19,579 bases of DNA from an uncultured Formosa sp. (GCA_902516685.1 CABXZJ010000017.1:1-19579), one strand, 5' to 3'; counted from the first letter of the stretch, positions 1 to 7,930 are shown. The notes: a model not told the origin generated them from the letters alone. Numbers and translations: made by a program.

Positions 1-517
1 CATCATATCTGTCAGCTGAAAAAAGCATTACAACATCAGCAGACTTGTCAAAAATAAAATCATATTTTTTAGTAGCAGCTATTTCTTGAACAGCTGTAAA
101 TATTTGATCTTGTATTGGTTGAATAAGTTGTTTTTTTTGAATCATTAAATCGCCATTAGGGCCAAATCTTTTTTGCTGGTACTCCAAAAGCTCATTTTCA
201 ATAATTTGAAGCTCCTCTAATCTTTCTTCAATAAGTTCATTTGTAAGTAACACTCGTTCGGCTTCTAATTGTTTCTTTTGGTTTTCTAAATCAGCGTTTC
301 TACGATCAACTTCTGTTTTCCACTTATTTGCTTTTGACTCTAGCTGCTGCTGAGCCTGTTTAAGGTCAGATATATTTTCAAGTATATATTCTGTGTCTAT
401 ATGTCCAATTCTAACACCTCGTTGTGAATTACCAACTAAAACAAATAAAAGTAATAGTGCAGTTGTGTAAAGCTTAGTTTTAAATTGCTCTAAAGTTATA
501 TTTTTTGACTTTTTCAT
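1..517 (-). CDS. ompH: OmpH/Skp-family periplasmic chaperone (3' end beyond window)
   Basis: The first 172 residues are visible; the C-terminus lies beyond base 1. The likely role is a periplasmic holdase that carries unfolded outer membrane proteins to the BAM machinery. The start is ATG at 517 (MKKSKNITLEQF). A hydrophobic segment follows at about residues 16-29 (TTALLLLFVLVG), consistent with a signal peptide. Next comes the typical Skp opening (RIGHIDTEYILENI, about residues 36-49), then a long Gln/Glu/Lys-rich helical stretch (about 53-115) matching the coiled-coil arms of Skp. The chain then returns to the body domain (QIFTAVQEIAATKKYDFIFDKS), the usual family ending. It lies 101 bp after bamA on the same strand, the standard Bacteroidota order, and is probably cotranscribed. 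A short inverted repeat lies just upstream. The family call is firm. Flavobacteria often carry two OmpH copies in tandem, so a second may lie outside the window. Confidence 0.9.
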   Translation of the reverse strand, partial: MKKSKNITLEQFKTKLYTTALLLLFVLVGNSQRGVRIGHIDTEYILENISDLKQAQQQLESKANKWKTEVDRRNADLENQKKQLEAERVLLTNELIEERLEELQIIENELLEYQQKRFGPNGDLMIQKKQLIQPIQDQIFTAVQEIAATKKYDFIFDKSADVVMLFSADRYD

Positions 518-531
518 TTTCTAATAATGGT

Positions 532-548
532 AATTCAAAAATTGAATT
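532..548. repeat. Small inverted repeat upstream of ompH
   Basis: A perfect 7-bp inverted repeat (AATTCAA, 3-base spacer AAA, TTGAATT) lies 15-31 bases before the ompH start in the 101-bp bamA-ompH gap. It is composed entirely of A/T-rich sequence, so it could be chance. It could also be a weak hairpin in the 5' region of the ompH message or an operator. I see no convincing Bacteroidota promoter in the same gap. Confidence 0.25.
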
Positions 549-618
549 TTCAAATAAACGAAATTAATTTTAAAATATTATAATTTTAAGAAATCAACTG
601 TAATAATGATCACGCAAA

Positions 619-3228
619 TTAAAATTGTTGACCAAGTACAAAATGAGTATTCCACCCACTTTTTGAAACTTCTCCTGGAATTGGATCAAAGCCATGGGCA
701 AAATCTATTCCTAATAAACCAAAGGCAGGCATAAATAAGCGGATTCCTATCCCTGCAGCCCGCTTAATCACAAAAGGATTAAAATCTTTGAAATTGTTAT
801 ATGACCCACCTCCTTCTAAAAATCCCATTGCATAAATTTTAGTTTGTCCTTTCAAAGTTATCGGGTGTCTTAACTCTAGTGAAAATTTATTGTAAATTGT
901 TCCTCCGTCATTATCTGAGAGGGATTGGTTAGGATACCCACGTAGTGGTACCGCCTCTCTACCATCTAACCGTGCAAATTGTTGCATGCCGTCTCCACCA
1001 ACAAAAAATCTTTCAAATGGTATAATTCCACGATCATTATTGTAAGCACCTAGAAAACCAAATTCAAATCTCGGTCTAAGTACTAAGTTTCCTTTTATTT
1101 TGGCATACCAATCTCCAGAAAATTTAATTTTATAGAATTCTAACCATTTGTATCGTTCTTGGTCAATTTCAGTAATTCTCTGACTTGCTTCATTACGTTC
1201 AATAATATCATTATCGTCAACACTCGTACTAAGTTCTTGAATAAGATTTGATTTTTCTTGACGTTCTTCTTTTAAAGCGGTATAATCTACTCCGTTAAGG
1301 GAAGAATAGGGGAATGTTAATTTTGCAGAAATACTAAAATTAGATCCACCAATTGGGTAAATTGGGTCATTATATGTGTTGTTTCTACTTAGACCAACGG
1401 TGTAAGCTAAATTATTAGAACTTCCATCCCCAAAAGTAAATAATCCCGTGTTGTAATTATTTAGGTCATAGTATTGATATTGAAAACTTTGAGATAATAC
1501 AAAGTAGTCATCTGGAACATTTAGCTTTTTAGCAATCCCAAATGTAATTCCAGTGATATTAAAACTTCTATTTTTATCTGCAGAACGTGTTGCTCGATTG
1601 TATAAATATTGCTTTGTCTGTGATATAGATGTTGAAAATTGGACTGGTTTTTCTCCTCCTAGCCATGGTTCTGAAAAGGAAAAGCTGTATGTCGAGAAAA
1701 AGCGACTAGTTTGAAGTCTTAAGGACAAACTTTGGCCATCTCCCCTAGGGACAGGTTGCCATGCTTCTTTTTTGAAAATATTACCGATTGAAAAATTATT
1801 AAATGAAGCACCGACTGTCCCAATAAAGCCACCACCTCCGTACCCTCCCTGAAGTTGGAATTGACCTGTTCCTTTCTCGACAACTGAGTACTCAATATCA
1901 AGTGTACCATCATTTGCATTTACATTTTTTAGATCAGGAGAAATTTGCTGTGCGTCAAAAAAACCTTTTTGACCAAGTTCTCTAATTGTTCTAACAATGT
2001 TACTCTTGCTATATAGTTGTCCAGGTCGTGTCCGCAGTTCCCTGTAAATAACGTGGTCATTTGTAGCGTTATTTCCTTTAACTGAAACATTCTTAAAATA
2101 AGCAGGTTTCCCTTCTGTGACTCTAATTTCCATATCAATAATATTACCAGCAGCACTAACCTCTACAGGTGTAATTGTTGAAAACAAATATCCATTATTT
2201 TGGTACAAATTTGTTAAGTCAAATGCATCTGGATCTGAATTATCAGCAATTCTTTTTTCAAGCTCCACACCATTGTAAGTGTCTCCTTTTTTAATTTTAA
2301 GAACCTGATTAAGTTGTTCATCGCTATAGATAGTGTTACCAAAGAAATTTATGGTTCCATAAGAATATTTTTCTCCTTCCTCAAGGGTGATTTTTAAGCT
2401 CACATCACCATTTTCATCATTTATTAATGAATCTGAGATAATTCTTGCATCACGATAGCCTTTTTCTTTAAGTTTATCCACAATATTGTTTAAGTCTTCT
2501 TTGTAATCAGCTTCAATATATTTTGACCTTTTTAAGAACCTAAGTAGGTTTTTCTTTTTAGTCTTTTTCATAGATTTTAAGAGACTTTGATTACTCACTT
2601 TTTTATTTCCAGAAATTTTTATTTTATTTATTTTAACCTTGTCTCCTTTATTGATATCAATAATCATGTTAACTCTGGACTTTTTAACAGAGTCAATAAC
2701 CTTTGATACACTAATTATGGTTTTAGCCTTTAAAAACCCTTCCTTGCGATATTTACTTTCAAGATAATTCTTTGTCGTAGTAATTAAATTTTCGGTAACC
2801 TTGAGTCCAGGAGTTAATTTATTTTCGTCAATAATAACACTTACTTTACCTTTTTTAACTCCTAATATTTTTACTTCTTTGAGCTCAGGTAAATCATCTA
2901 ACTGAATTTGTAAATAAATGTCCGATCCCTTAATTTCAGAAATGAATACGTCAATATTATTAAATAAGTTGGAATCCCATAATTTTTTAATAGCATTGCT
3001 GATTTTTACACCACCTGGGATTTTAATATTCTCACCTTTTTTTAAACCTGAATAAGTGATAATAGTTTCAGCACTATATACCGTTTCTCCCTTGACAGAT
3101 ATTCCGGCTATATTATAATTCTTTCTCTTGGATATGTCGAAGTTTTGCGCATATGATACAGGGCTCACAAGCATAAAGCAGTAAATAGAGAGAAATAAGC
3201 CAAAGATATTCTTAGCTAACCTGTTCAC
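619..3228 (-). CDS. bamA: Outer membrane protein assembly factor BamA (Omp85 family)
   Basis: This is the core of the BAM complex, which folds and inserts beta-barrel proteins into the outer membrane. I place the start at GTG 3228 (VNRLAKNIFGLF), giving 869 residues. The first about 28 residues then form a normal signal peptide ending SYAQ. The longer in-frame opening to 3342 would bury that peptide behind about 38 residues that lie in the uppS coding region. TTG at 3240 is a second option. Residues about 35-430 carry the repeated POTRA domains, and the barrel begins near residue 455. The diagnostic L6 motif RGYP is at 763-766, preceded by VGGDGMQQF. The chain ends with the beta-signal HFVLGQQF, with a terminal Phe. 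A charged helical insertion sits at about 649-695 within the barrel. The start overlaps the end of uppS by 17 bp, suggesting translational coupling. Confidence 0.96.
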   Translation of the reverse strand: MNRLAKNIFGLFLSIYCFMLVSPVSYAQNFDISKRKNYNIAGISVKGETVYSAETIITYSGLKKGENIKIPGGVKISNAIKKLWDSNLFNNIDVFISEIKGSDIYLQIQLDDLPELKEVKILGVKKGKVSVIIDENKLTPGLKVTENLITTTKNYLESKYRKEGFLKAKTIISVSKVIDSVKKSRVNMIIDINKGDKVKINKIKISGNKKVSNQSLLKSMKKTKKKNLLRFLKRSKYIEADYKEDLNNIVDKLKEKGYRDARIISDSLINDENGDVSLKITLEEGEKYSYGTINFFGNTIYSDEQLNQVLKIKKGDTYNGVELEKRIADNSDPDAFDLTNLYQNNGYLFSTITPVEVSAAGNIIDMEIRVTEGKPAYFKNVSVKGNNATNDHVIYRELRTRPGQLYSKSNIVRTIRELGQKGFFDAQQISPDLKNVNANDGTLDIEYSVVEKGTGQFQLQGGYGGGGFIGTVGASFNNFSIGNIFKKEAWQPVPRGDGQSLSLRLQTSRFFSTYSFSFSEPWLGGEKPVQFSTSISQTKQYLYNRATRSADKNRSFNITGITFGIAKKLNVPDDYFVLSQSFQYQYYDLNNYNTGLFTFGDGSSNNLAYTVGLSRNNTYNDPIYPIGGSNFSISAKLTFPYSSLNGVDYTALKEERQEKSNLIQELSTSVDDNDIIERNEASQRITEIDQERYKWLEFYKIKFSGDWYAKIKGNLVLRPRFEFGFLGAYNNDRGIIPFERFFVGGDGMQQFARLDGREAVPLRGYPNQSLSDNDGGTIYNKFSLELRHPITLKGQTKIYAMGFLEGGGSYNNFKDFNPFVIKRAAGIGIRLFMPAFGLLGIDFAHGFDPIPGEVSKSGWNTHFVLGQQF

Positions 3229-3952
3229 TTGTCTTTCCAAATCGTCGTTCTCTTTTTTGGTAATTATCAATTGCCATGTACAAATCTTTATCTGTAAAGT
3301 CTGGCCATAAAACTTCTGTAAAATATAACTCAGCATAGGCAATTTGCCATAAAAGAAAATTACTTACGCGCTGCTCACCACTTGTTCGAATTAATAAATC
3401 GACATCAGGTAAATTTTGGGTGTAAAGATGCTGATTTATTACCGTTTCATCAATTTTTTCAAAAGAAATTAAATTATTTTTAATCTTCTCCCCAATTTCT
3501 TTCACACAATTGATGATTTCATCTCTTGAGCCATAACTTAAAGCCAAGTTAAGCACCATCCCTGAATTAGATTTTGTGGTCTCTACAACTTGAAAAAGCT
3601 CTTTAGATACTTTCAGAGGAAGTAAATTAAGGTTTCCTATGGGGTTGAGTCGAATATTATTTTTTTGAAGTTTATCAGATTCTTTTTTTAAAGATGAGAT
3701 TAAAAGACTCATTAATGTTTTTACTTCAAGTTTTGGACGATTCCAGTTTTCTGTTGAAAAAGCGTACAATGTAAGACAATGAATACCAAGATTTGAACAG
3801 GTTTCTACAATATTTTTTACAGATTTTGTTCCATTTTCATGTCCAAAAATACGCAGTTTACCGCGATTTTTTGCCCATCGCCCATTACCATCCATAATTA
3901 TGGCGATATGCTTAGGGTACGGAAATTTCTTAATGCTTTCTTCTAAATTCAT
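3212..3952 (-). CDS. uppS: Isoprenyl transferase (undecaprenyl diphosphate synthase)
   Basis: This cis-prenyltransferase condenses farnesyl diphosphate with isopentenyl diphosphate to make undecaprenyl diphosphate, the lipid carrier for peptidoglycan and O-antigen precursors, at the cytoplasmic membrane. The protein is 246 residues, the usual length. The signature MDGNGRWA is at 20-27, with catalytic/metal-binding Asp21. The substrate-binding region RTSGEQRVSNFLLWQ is at 189-203, followed by AYAEL with Glu208 and the WPDF motif at 216-219. I chose ATG 3952 because its ATGA overlaps the TGA stop of porG, a classic coupled junction; an in-frame upstream TTG would only add seven residues. The 3' end overlaps the start of bamA. 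Placement between porG and bamA links carrier synthesis to outer membrane assembly and is a common Bacteroidota order. Confidence 0.96.
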   Translation of the reverse strand: MNLEESIKKFPYPKHIAIIMDGNGRWAKNRGKLRIFGHENGTKSVKNIVETCSNLGIHCLTLYAFSTENWNRPKLEVKTLMSLLISSLKKESDKLQKNNIRLNPIGNLNLLPLKVSKELFQVVETTKSNSGMVLNLALSYGSRDEIINCVKEIGEKIKNNLISFEKIDETVINQHLYTQNLPDVDLLIRTSGEQRVSNFLLWQIAYAELYFTEVLWPDFTDKDLYMAIDNYQKRERRFGKTSEQVS

Positions 3953-4647
3953 TTTTGGTAAGTACAAAAACAAGGGTTTCTTCCAAAGGTGTAAGTTAGC
4001 GTAAATCCACTAAATACATACCAATCATTGTTATTAATGTTGCCAAACCTTAAAGCTTCAAATTCCTCAGTTTTAGTTTCAGGTACACTACCGTCGATTT
4101 CATCAGAAAAAGAGTAATGGGCTGTAATTTCTGCGCCGAGAATCAAATGCTGTGTTAGTGTAAATTTCGCACCTAATGCAATTGGTATACCCAATGTATT
4201 ACTTCTAGTTTTGGCAGAGTATAAAGTGTTATTGTTGTAATAAAAATTGGGATGATTTAATACGCTTATTCCAGTGTAGATGTAAGGGCTGAAATTATAA
4301 CTTCTCTTGTGTAAATCAAAATCTAAGAACGTAAACTCAATGCCCGCTGAGAACTCCAAACCTTTTGCATTAAAAAAGTATCCCCTTTCCTCTCTTTTTG
4401 GATCGTTAGACGTTCTATCGTCCGCGTGTAAAGTTGTGTAAATTAGACTGGCTCTGTACGAATGCCTTGGACTTCTGTTCCATTTAATAAGTCCACCAAT
4501 TGCAATTTTGTTTGGTGATATAAAAGTAGTCGAGCCAACATCACCAATAAAATTTGTTCCACCACTAAAAATACCTATTTCATAGATTTGAGCATTTCCT
4601 AAAAATGCATTAATAATGCAGAAAACAAAGACGTACAGTTTTTTCAT
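3949..4647 (-). CDS. porG: PorG-like outer membrane protein of the type IX secretion system (DUF6089)
   Basis: A 232-residue protein with a signal peptide (MKKLYVFVFCIINAFLGNAQ) followed by alternating beta-strand sequence with many aromatics, consistent with a small outer membrane barrel. From family knowledge, DUF6089 proteins include PorG of Porphyromonas gingivalis, an outer membrane partner of the PorK/PorN ring of the type IX secretion system. As I recall it, that gene also precedes uppS, bamA and ompH. The call rests on this conserved position plus overall sequence character (opening IYEIGIFSGGTNFIGDVG, length, ending TYTFGRNPCFCTYQK). Cys226 and Cys228 near the C-terminus form a Cys-X-Cys, notable in an otherwise Cys-poor mature protein. 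A promoter lies just upstream, and the stop overlaps the uppS start. No other type IX gene is in the window. The DUF6089 family call is strong; the functional assignment is good but not proven here. Confidence 0.8.
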   Translation of the reverse strand: MKKLYVFVFCIINAFLGNAQIYEIGIFSGGTNFIGDVGSTTFISPNKIAIGGLIKWNRSPRHSYRASLIYTTLHADDRTSNDPKREERGYFFNAKGLEFSAGIEFTFLDFDLHKRSYNFSPYIYTGISVLNHPNFYYNNNTLYSAKTRSNTLGIPIALGAKFTLTQHLILGAEITAHYSFSDEIDGSVPETKTEEFEALRFGNINNNDWYVFSGFTLTYTFGRNPCFCTYQK

Positions 4648-4664
4648 TACTTTTAAAATGACTG

Positions 4665-4695
4665 CAAATATAACAAAATTGAAATCTCTTCAAAA
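4665..4695 (-). promoter_or_regulatory. Bacteroidota-type promoter for porG-uppS-bamA
   Basis: On the minus strand, TTTTG (4691-4695) is followed by an 18-base spacer and then TATATTTG (4665-4672). This matches the Bacteroidota primary sigma factor pattern (-33 TTTG, -7 TAnnTTTG). Transcription would begin near 4658, leaving a leader of only about 10 bases before the porG ATG at 4647. It probably drives porG, uppS, bamA and ompH in addition to any read-through from nadK. Confidence 0.7.
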
Positions 4696-4715
4696 CAGAT
4701 TTTGCGTCTGCATAT

Positions 4716-4745
4716 TAAACAATATAAATAAAGAAATATTGTTTA
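4716..4745. repeat. 10-bp inverted repeat at the end of nadK
   Basis: A perfect inverted repeat (TAAACAATAT / ATATTGTTTA, 10-base loop) overlaps the nadK stop codon. In the nadK message it would fold as an AU-rich hairpin immediately after translation ends, upstream of the porG promoter. It lacks GC pairs and a following U-run, so it is at best a weak terminator. An mRNA 3'-end stabiliser or a protein-binding palindrome are alternatives. Confidence 0.35.
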
Positions 4746-5624
4746 GTTTCTTTTGTCAACCCCCCACAAAAGTTTCTTGCGTAGGGTTTCAATAAAAGAA
4801 CTGCCTTTTAATTCAATCATTTTGATGTGATAAGGTGCTATTTCAATCATAATCTCAACGGATTTATCTATCGAGCTTATTCTGGAATCCAAAGAAAGTA
4901 AAATTTGGTCTTCTCGACCACTAAGTTTTAATTTAATCTTGTGTCTGGAAGAGATTACAAGTGGTCTTGCATTTAAGTTATGTGGAGCGATAGGAGTTAA
5001 TACTAAGCTGTCAGACTCAGGCATTATAACAGGGCCACCACAACTGAGTGAATAACCTGTTGAACCAGTTGGTGTAGAAATAATTAATCCATCAGCCCAA
5101 TATGATGTTAAATACTCATTATCTAACCAAGTTTCTATGTTTATCATTGATGTTGTATTTTTCCTACTGACCGCAATTTCATTTAAAGCAAAATCTAAAT
5201 TCAATTTAGAACTTTCAATATCTGTTTTTAATTTTAGAACAGTTCTTTTGGAAATACGGTATTTACCCTCATAAATTTGATTTAATGCATTTTTAATTTC
5301 GTCTGTCTTAATCGTCGAGAGAAAACCTAGCCGACCAGTATTTATTCCAATTACTGGAATTCCCAAATCTTTAATTTTTGTAATTGCTCTGAGAATTGTA
5401 CCATCTCCACCAACGCTTATTAATAAATCATATGAATTATCTAGAGTTAAAAATGGCTTAAACCCATACTCATTTGTATTTAAACTTGACATATTTTGAA
5501 TAGAATCAAAAAAATTATTCTCAATAAAAACATCTGATTTTTTGATTTTTAAAAACCTAGCAAGTATCAAAATTGTAGATTTTGATTGCTCATTTAAATC
5601 TTGACCATAAATCGCTACTTTCAT
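4743..5624 (-). CDS. nadK: NAD kinase
   Basis: This cytoplasmic enzyme phosphorylates NAD+ to NADP+, setting the NADP(H) pool for biosynthesis and redox defence. The 293-residue chain shows the family hallmarks in order: nucleotide-binding GGDGT at 72-76, then INTGRLGFLS (94-103), the conserved NE pair at 148-149, and the Gly-rich TPTGSTGYSLS at 184-194. The length is typical for Flavobacteria. The start is ATG 5624, only 10 bases after the stop of the CBS-domain gene, so the two are surely cotranscribed. The stop lies inside a 10-bp inverted repeat. Nothing catalytic is missing. Confidence 0.96.
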   Translation of the reverse strand: MKVAIYGQDLNEQSKSTILILARFLKIKKSDVFIENNFFDSIQNMSSLNTNEYGFKPFLTLDNSYDLLISVGGDGTILRAITKIKDLGIPVIGINTGRLGFLSTIKTDEIKNALNQIYEGKYRISKRTVLKLKTDIESSKLNLDFALNEIAVSRKNTTSMINIETWLDNEYLTSYWADGLIISTPTGSTGYSLSCGGPVIMPESDSLVLTPIAPHNLNARPLVISSRHKIKLKLSGREDQILLSLDSRISSIDKSVEIMIEIAPYHIKMIELKGSSFIETLRKKLLWGVDKRN

Positions 5625-5634
5625 TGTTAAGAAA

Positions 5635-6291
5635 TTATAAGTTTAAATAATGGTCAAGGTAAGCTGATCTATCTTTTAGATTTTTCAAAAAACTGTCATC
5701 TTTATGCCCATTAACAATCGTATATTCATAACGCCTGAAGCTTTCAAAAATAGCAGTCAAGCTAGAATTCTCAATTTTGATAGTTATTTGTACTAAACCA
5801 TTTTTGATTCTTGAAACAAATGCTCCGAGAAGTTTCACATTATTTGATTCTAAAATTTGACATATTTCGCTAAAAGAATAATCATTACACCCTTTTTCGA
5901 CTATGATAATCCCGCCCGGCTGAGATAAAAAAGGTGTTCTATTAAAAAGAGAAATAATATCAGAGAGCTCATAATACCCCAAATAATTGTTTTCAGAATC
6001 CAAAACAGGCATAATATTACTGTCATTACTGGCAAAGGAATCCAAAACATCCAACCATAATGCATTATCTCTTACAAAAAAACCCTCAATTGAATATAAA
6101 ACTTCATTTACTTTTTGTTCTTTATTGAAACAGTAAGTATCTGTTTCAGAAAGGCAACCTAAATACACCCCATCTTTTTGAATAGGTACATGTGAATATT
6201 TTAACTGATTAAAACCTTTTTGAATATCCGAGATAGTTGCTTCAACTTCAAATGGAATCAAGTCGTTAATAATACATTTACTTAGCGGCAT
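5635..6291 (-). CDS. CBS-domain protein with ACT-like C-terminus
   Basis: I place the start at ATG 6291 (MPLSKCIINDLIPF), giving 218 residues. That opening matches a normal CBS start, whereas the longer frame to 6408 adds a low-complexity tail running into the divergent pdxJ gene. Two CBS-like repeats are visible at about 1-57 (containing YSHVPIQKDGVYLGCLSE) and about 65-115 (containing NIMPVLDSENNYLGYYE). Residues about 124-195 (GGIIIVEKGCNDYSFSEI onward) read like an ACT-type beta-alpha fold. CBS pairs usually bind adenosyl ligands such as AMP, ATP, NAD or SAM, and ACT-like folds bind small metabolites, so a sensor is plausible. No catalytic domain is attached. It lies 10 bp before nadK, suggesting a role in NAD(P) homeostasis, but that is inference. 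Confidence 0.8.
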   Translation of the reverse strand: MPLSKCIINDLIPFEVEATISDIQKGFNQLKYSHVPIQKDGVYLGCLSETDTYCFNKEQKVNEVLYSIEGFFVRDNALWLDVLDSFASNDSNIMPVLDSENNYLGYYELSDIISLFNRTPFLSQPGGIIIVEKGCNDYSFSEICQILESNNVKLLGAFVSRIKNGLVQITIKIENSSLTAIFESFRRYEYTIVNGHKDDSFLKNLKDRSAYLDHYLNL

Positions 6292-6321
6292 AATAAAATT
6301 TGTAAGCATATGCAAAATAAT

Positions 6322-6361
6322 CAAAAATAAGACATTATGAGCTAAGTACTTTGTATTTTTG
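6322..6361. promoter_or_regulatory. Divergent promoter region of pdxJ and the CBS-nadK operon
   Basis: The 88-bp gap between the two starts holds a -7-like box on each strand. On the plus strand, TATTTTTG at 6354-6361 lies about 19 bases before the pdxJ ATG. On the minus strand, TATTTTTG at 6322-6329 lies about 30 bases before the CBS-protein ATG. Neither has a clear TTTG at the -33 position, so both calls are tentative. Confidence 0.4.
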
Positions 6362-6379
6362 TATGTAAAATAAGAAGTA

Positions 6380-7093
6380 ATGGTCAAACTTAGTGTAAAT
6401 ATTAACAAAATTGCGACGTTACGTAATGCCCGTGGAGGAGATGTTCCAAATGTAATTCAATTTGCTAAGGATGTACAAGAATATGGTGCTCAAGGGGTCA
6501 CCATACATCCTAGACCTGATGAAAGGCACATTCGTTATCAAGATGCCCACGACTTAAAATCAGAGGTATACACTGAATATAATATTGAAGGCAATCCAAT
6601 TCCCAAATTCTTGCAGCTTGTCTTGTCAATTCAACCTACACAAGTAACCTTAGTTCCAGACTCCTCAAATGCTATTACAAGCAATGCAGGATGGGATTGT
6701 ATTAAGCACAAATCCTTTTTGTCAGATGTTATTGGTGAATTAAAGAACAACGGAATTAGAACATCAATTTTTTTAGATCCAAACCCAATTCAAATTGAAG
6801 CAGCGAAGTCAACCGGAGCTGACAGAATTGAATTGTATACCGAACTTTTTGCTCGTGAATTCTCTAAAAATAATTTCAAGGCTGTCAAAGCTTATACCAA
6901 GTGTGCGGAAATAGCAATAAAAAATGATTTAGGTGTTAACGCAGGACATGATTTGTGTTTGGGTAATATCAAATTTTTCAAAGAAAATGTTCCAAACTTA
7001 AAAGAAGTGTCTATTGGCCATGCCTTAATATCAGAAAGCATCTATTTTGGAATTGAAAATGTTGTTAATATGTACAAACAAAGATTACTTTAA
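6380..7093 (+). CDS. pdxJ: Pyridoxine 5'-phosphate synthase
   Basis: PdxJ condenses 3-amino-2-oxopropyl phosphate with 1-deoxyxylulose 5-phosphate to form pyridoxine 5'-phosphate, the last ring-forming step of DXP-dependent vitamin B6 synthesis in the cytosol. The 237-residue protein is a complete TIM barrel: N-terminal LSVNINKIATLRNARGG, the VTIHPRPDERHI segment (40-51) with active-site His43, Glu70 in the YNIEGNP segment, and VNAGHDL (186-192) with His190. The VPDSSNAITSNAGWD stretch (92-106) is the form I associate with Bacteroidota PdxJ. The start is ATG 6380, preceded by a plausible -7 box. The stop shares one base with the ATG of the next gene (TAATG), so the hydrolase is translationally coupled. 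Confidence 0.96.
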   Translation: MVKLSVNINKIATLRNARGGDVPNVIQFAKDVQEYGAQGVTIHPRPDERHIRYQDAHDLKSEVYTEYNIEGNPIPKFLQLVLSIQPTQVTLVPDSSNAITSNAGWDCIKHKSFLSDVIGELKNNGIRTSIFLDPNPIQIEAAKSTGADRIELYTELFAREFSKNNFKAVKAYTKCAEIAIKNDLGVNAGHDLCLGNIKFFKENVPNLKEVSIGHALISESIYFGIENVVNMYKQRLL

Positions 7094-7857
7094 TGATTTT
7101 ACACTCAAAAATAGTTGGAAAAGGTACTCCCTTTTTAATTTTACATGGATTTTTGGGTATGGGTGATAATTGGAGGACTTTAGCCCTACGCTTTGTGAAT
7201 TTAGGATATCAATTGCATCTAATCGATCAAAGAAATCACGGTAGAAGCTTTCACAATCCTATTTTTAATTATGACGTAATGGCTTTAGATTTGGAAGCTT
7301 ATTGTAAGTTTTATAAGTTGGACAAATGCATACTTTTGGGGCATTCAATGGGTGGTAAAACCTCTATGAGATTTTCCGCTTTATATCCTTACAGGGTCCA
7401 AAAACTTATTGTAGTTGATATAGCTCCACGATTTTATCCTATACATCATCAACATATATTAAATGGGCTTTCATCTTTAGATTTTGCAGTCATCAAAACT
7501 AGGAAGCAAGCTGATGTTAAACTTTCTGAGTTTCTGTCGGATTTGGTACTACGCCAATTTTTATTAAAAAACCTTTATTGGCAATCTAAAGAGCGCTTAG
7601 CATTTCGTTTTAATCTAAAAGATTTAAAAACAAATATTGGAGAAGTTGGCAAGCCGTTATCAGCAGATTGTAAAGTTTTGATACCTTCCCTTTTTTTGAG
7701 AGGTAGCCGCTCTGACTATATTTTATCAAATGATCAAAAACAAATTTCCAATCAATTTCCAAACTCTTCATTAATTACAATTTCCAACGCAGGACACTGG
7801 TTACATGCCGAAAACCCAAATGCCTTTTTTGAAGCAGTAGCTAATTTTTTAAGTTAA
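7093..7857 (+). CDS. Alpha/beta-fold hydrolase (YbfF-like esterase)
   Basis: A 254-residue soluble alpha/beta hydrolase. The oxyanion-hole region LHGFLGMGDNW is at 17-27, and LIDQRNHGRS at 43-52 is typical of the YbfF-like branch. The nucleophile elbow GHSMGG is at 83-88 (Ser85), the acid is probably Asp208 (GSRSDYI) and the base His235 (NAGHWLHAENP). All three parts of the triad are present. There is no signal peptide, so it should act in the cytoplasm. Related proteins hydrolyse short acyl esters or acyl-CoA in vitro, but the natural substrate cannot be read from sequence. It overlaps pdxJ by one base and is followed by an independent promoter for tig, so it ends this two-gene operon. Confidence 0.88.
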   Translation: MILHSKIVGKGTPFLILHGFLGMGDNWRTLALRFVNLGYQLHLIDQRNHGRSFHNPIFNYDVMALDLEAYCKFYKLDKCILLGHSMGGKTSMRFSALYPYRVQKLIVVDIAPRFYPIHHQHILNGLSSLDFAVIKTRKQADVKLSEFLSDLVLRQFLLKNLYWQSKERLAFRFNLKDLKTNIGEVGKPLSADCKVLIPSLFLRGSRSDYILSNDQKQISNQFPNSSLITISNAGHWLHAENPNAFFEAVANFLS

Positions 7858-7876
7858 TTTTCAAAACTTTAAAATA

Positions 7877-7907
7877 TTTGTACTCCATCAAAATTATTGT
7901 ATTTTTG
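7877..7907 (+). promoter_or_regulatory. Bacteroidota-type promoter for tig-clpP-clpX
   Basis: TTTG at 7877-7880, a 19-base spacer, then TATTTTTG at 7900-7907 is a near-perfect match to the Bacteroidota housekeeping promoter. The start point would be around 7914, giving a leader of about 17 bases before the tig ATG. It lies in the 73-bp gap after the hydrolase gene. Confidence 0.75.
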
Positions 7908-7930
7908 CCACCCAATTTTTAATCATTACA

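Noticed and set aside
1719..2156. Short minus-strand open frames inside bamA in another frame
   Set aside because: They are overlaid on conserved BamA sequence and give no recognisable protein; they arise by chance from the base composition.
6292..6408. Longer N-terminus with a membrane-like helix for the CBS-domain protein
   Set aside because: This extension crosses the promoter region and the start of pdxJ, and the CBS fold begins immediately after ATG 6291.
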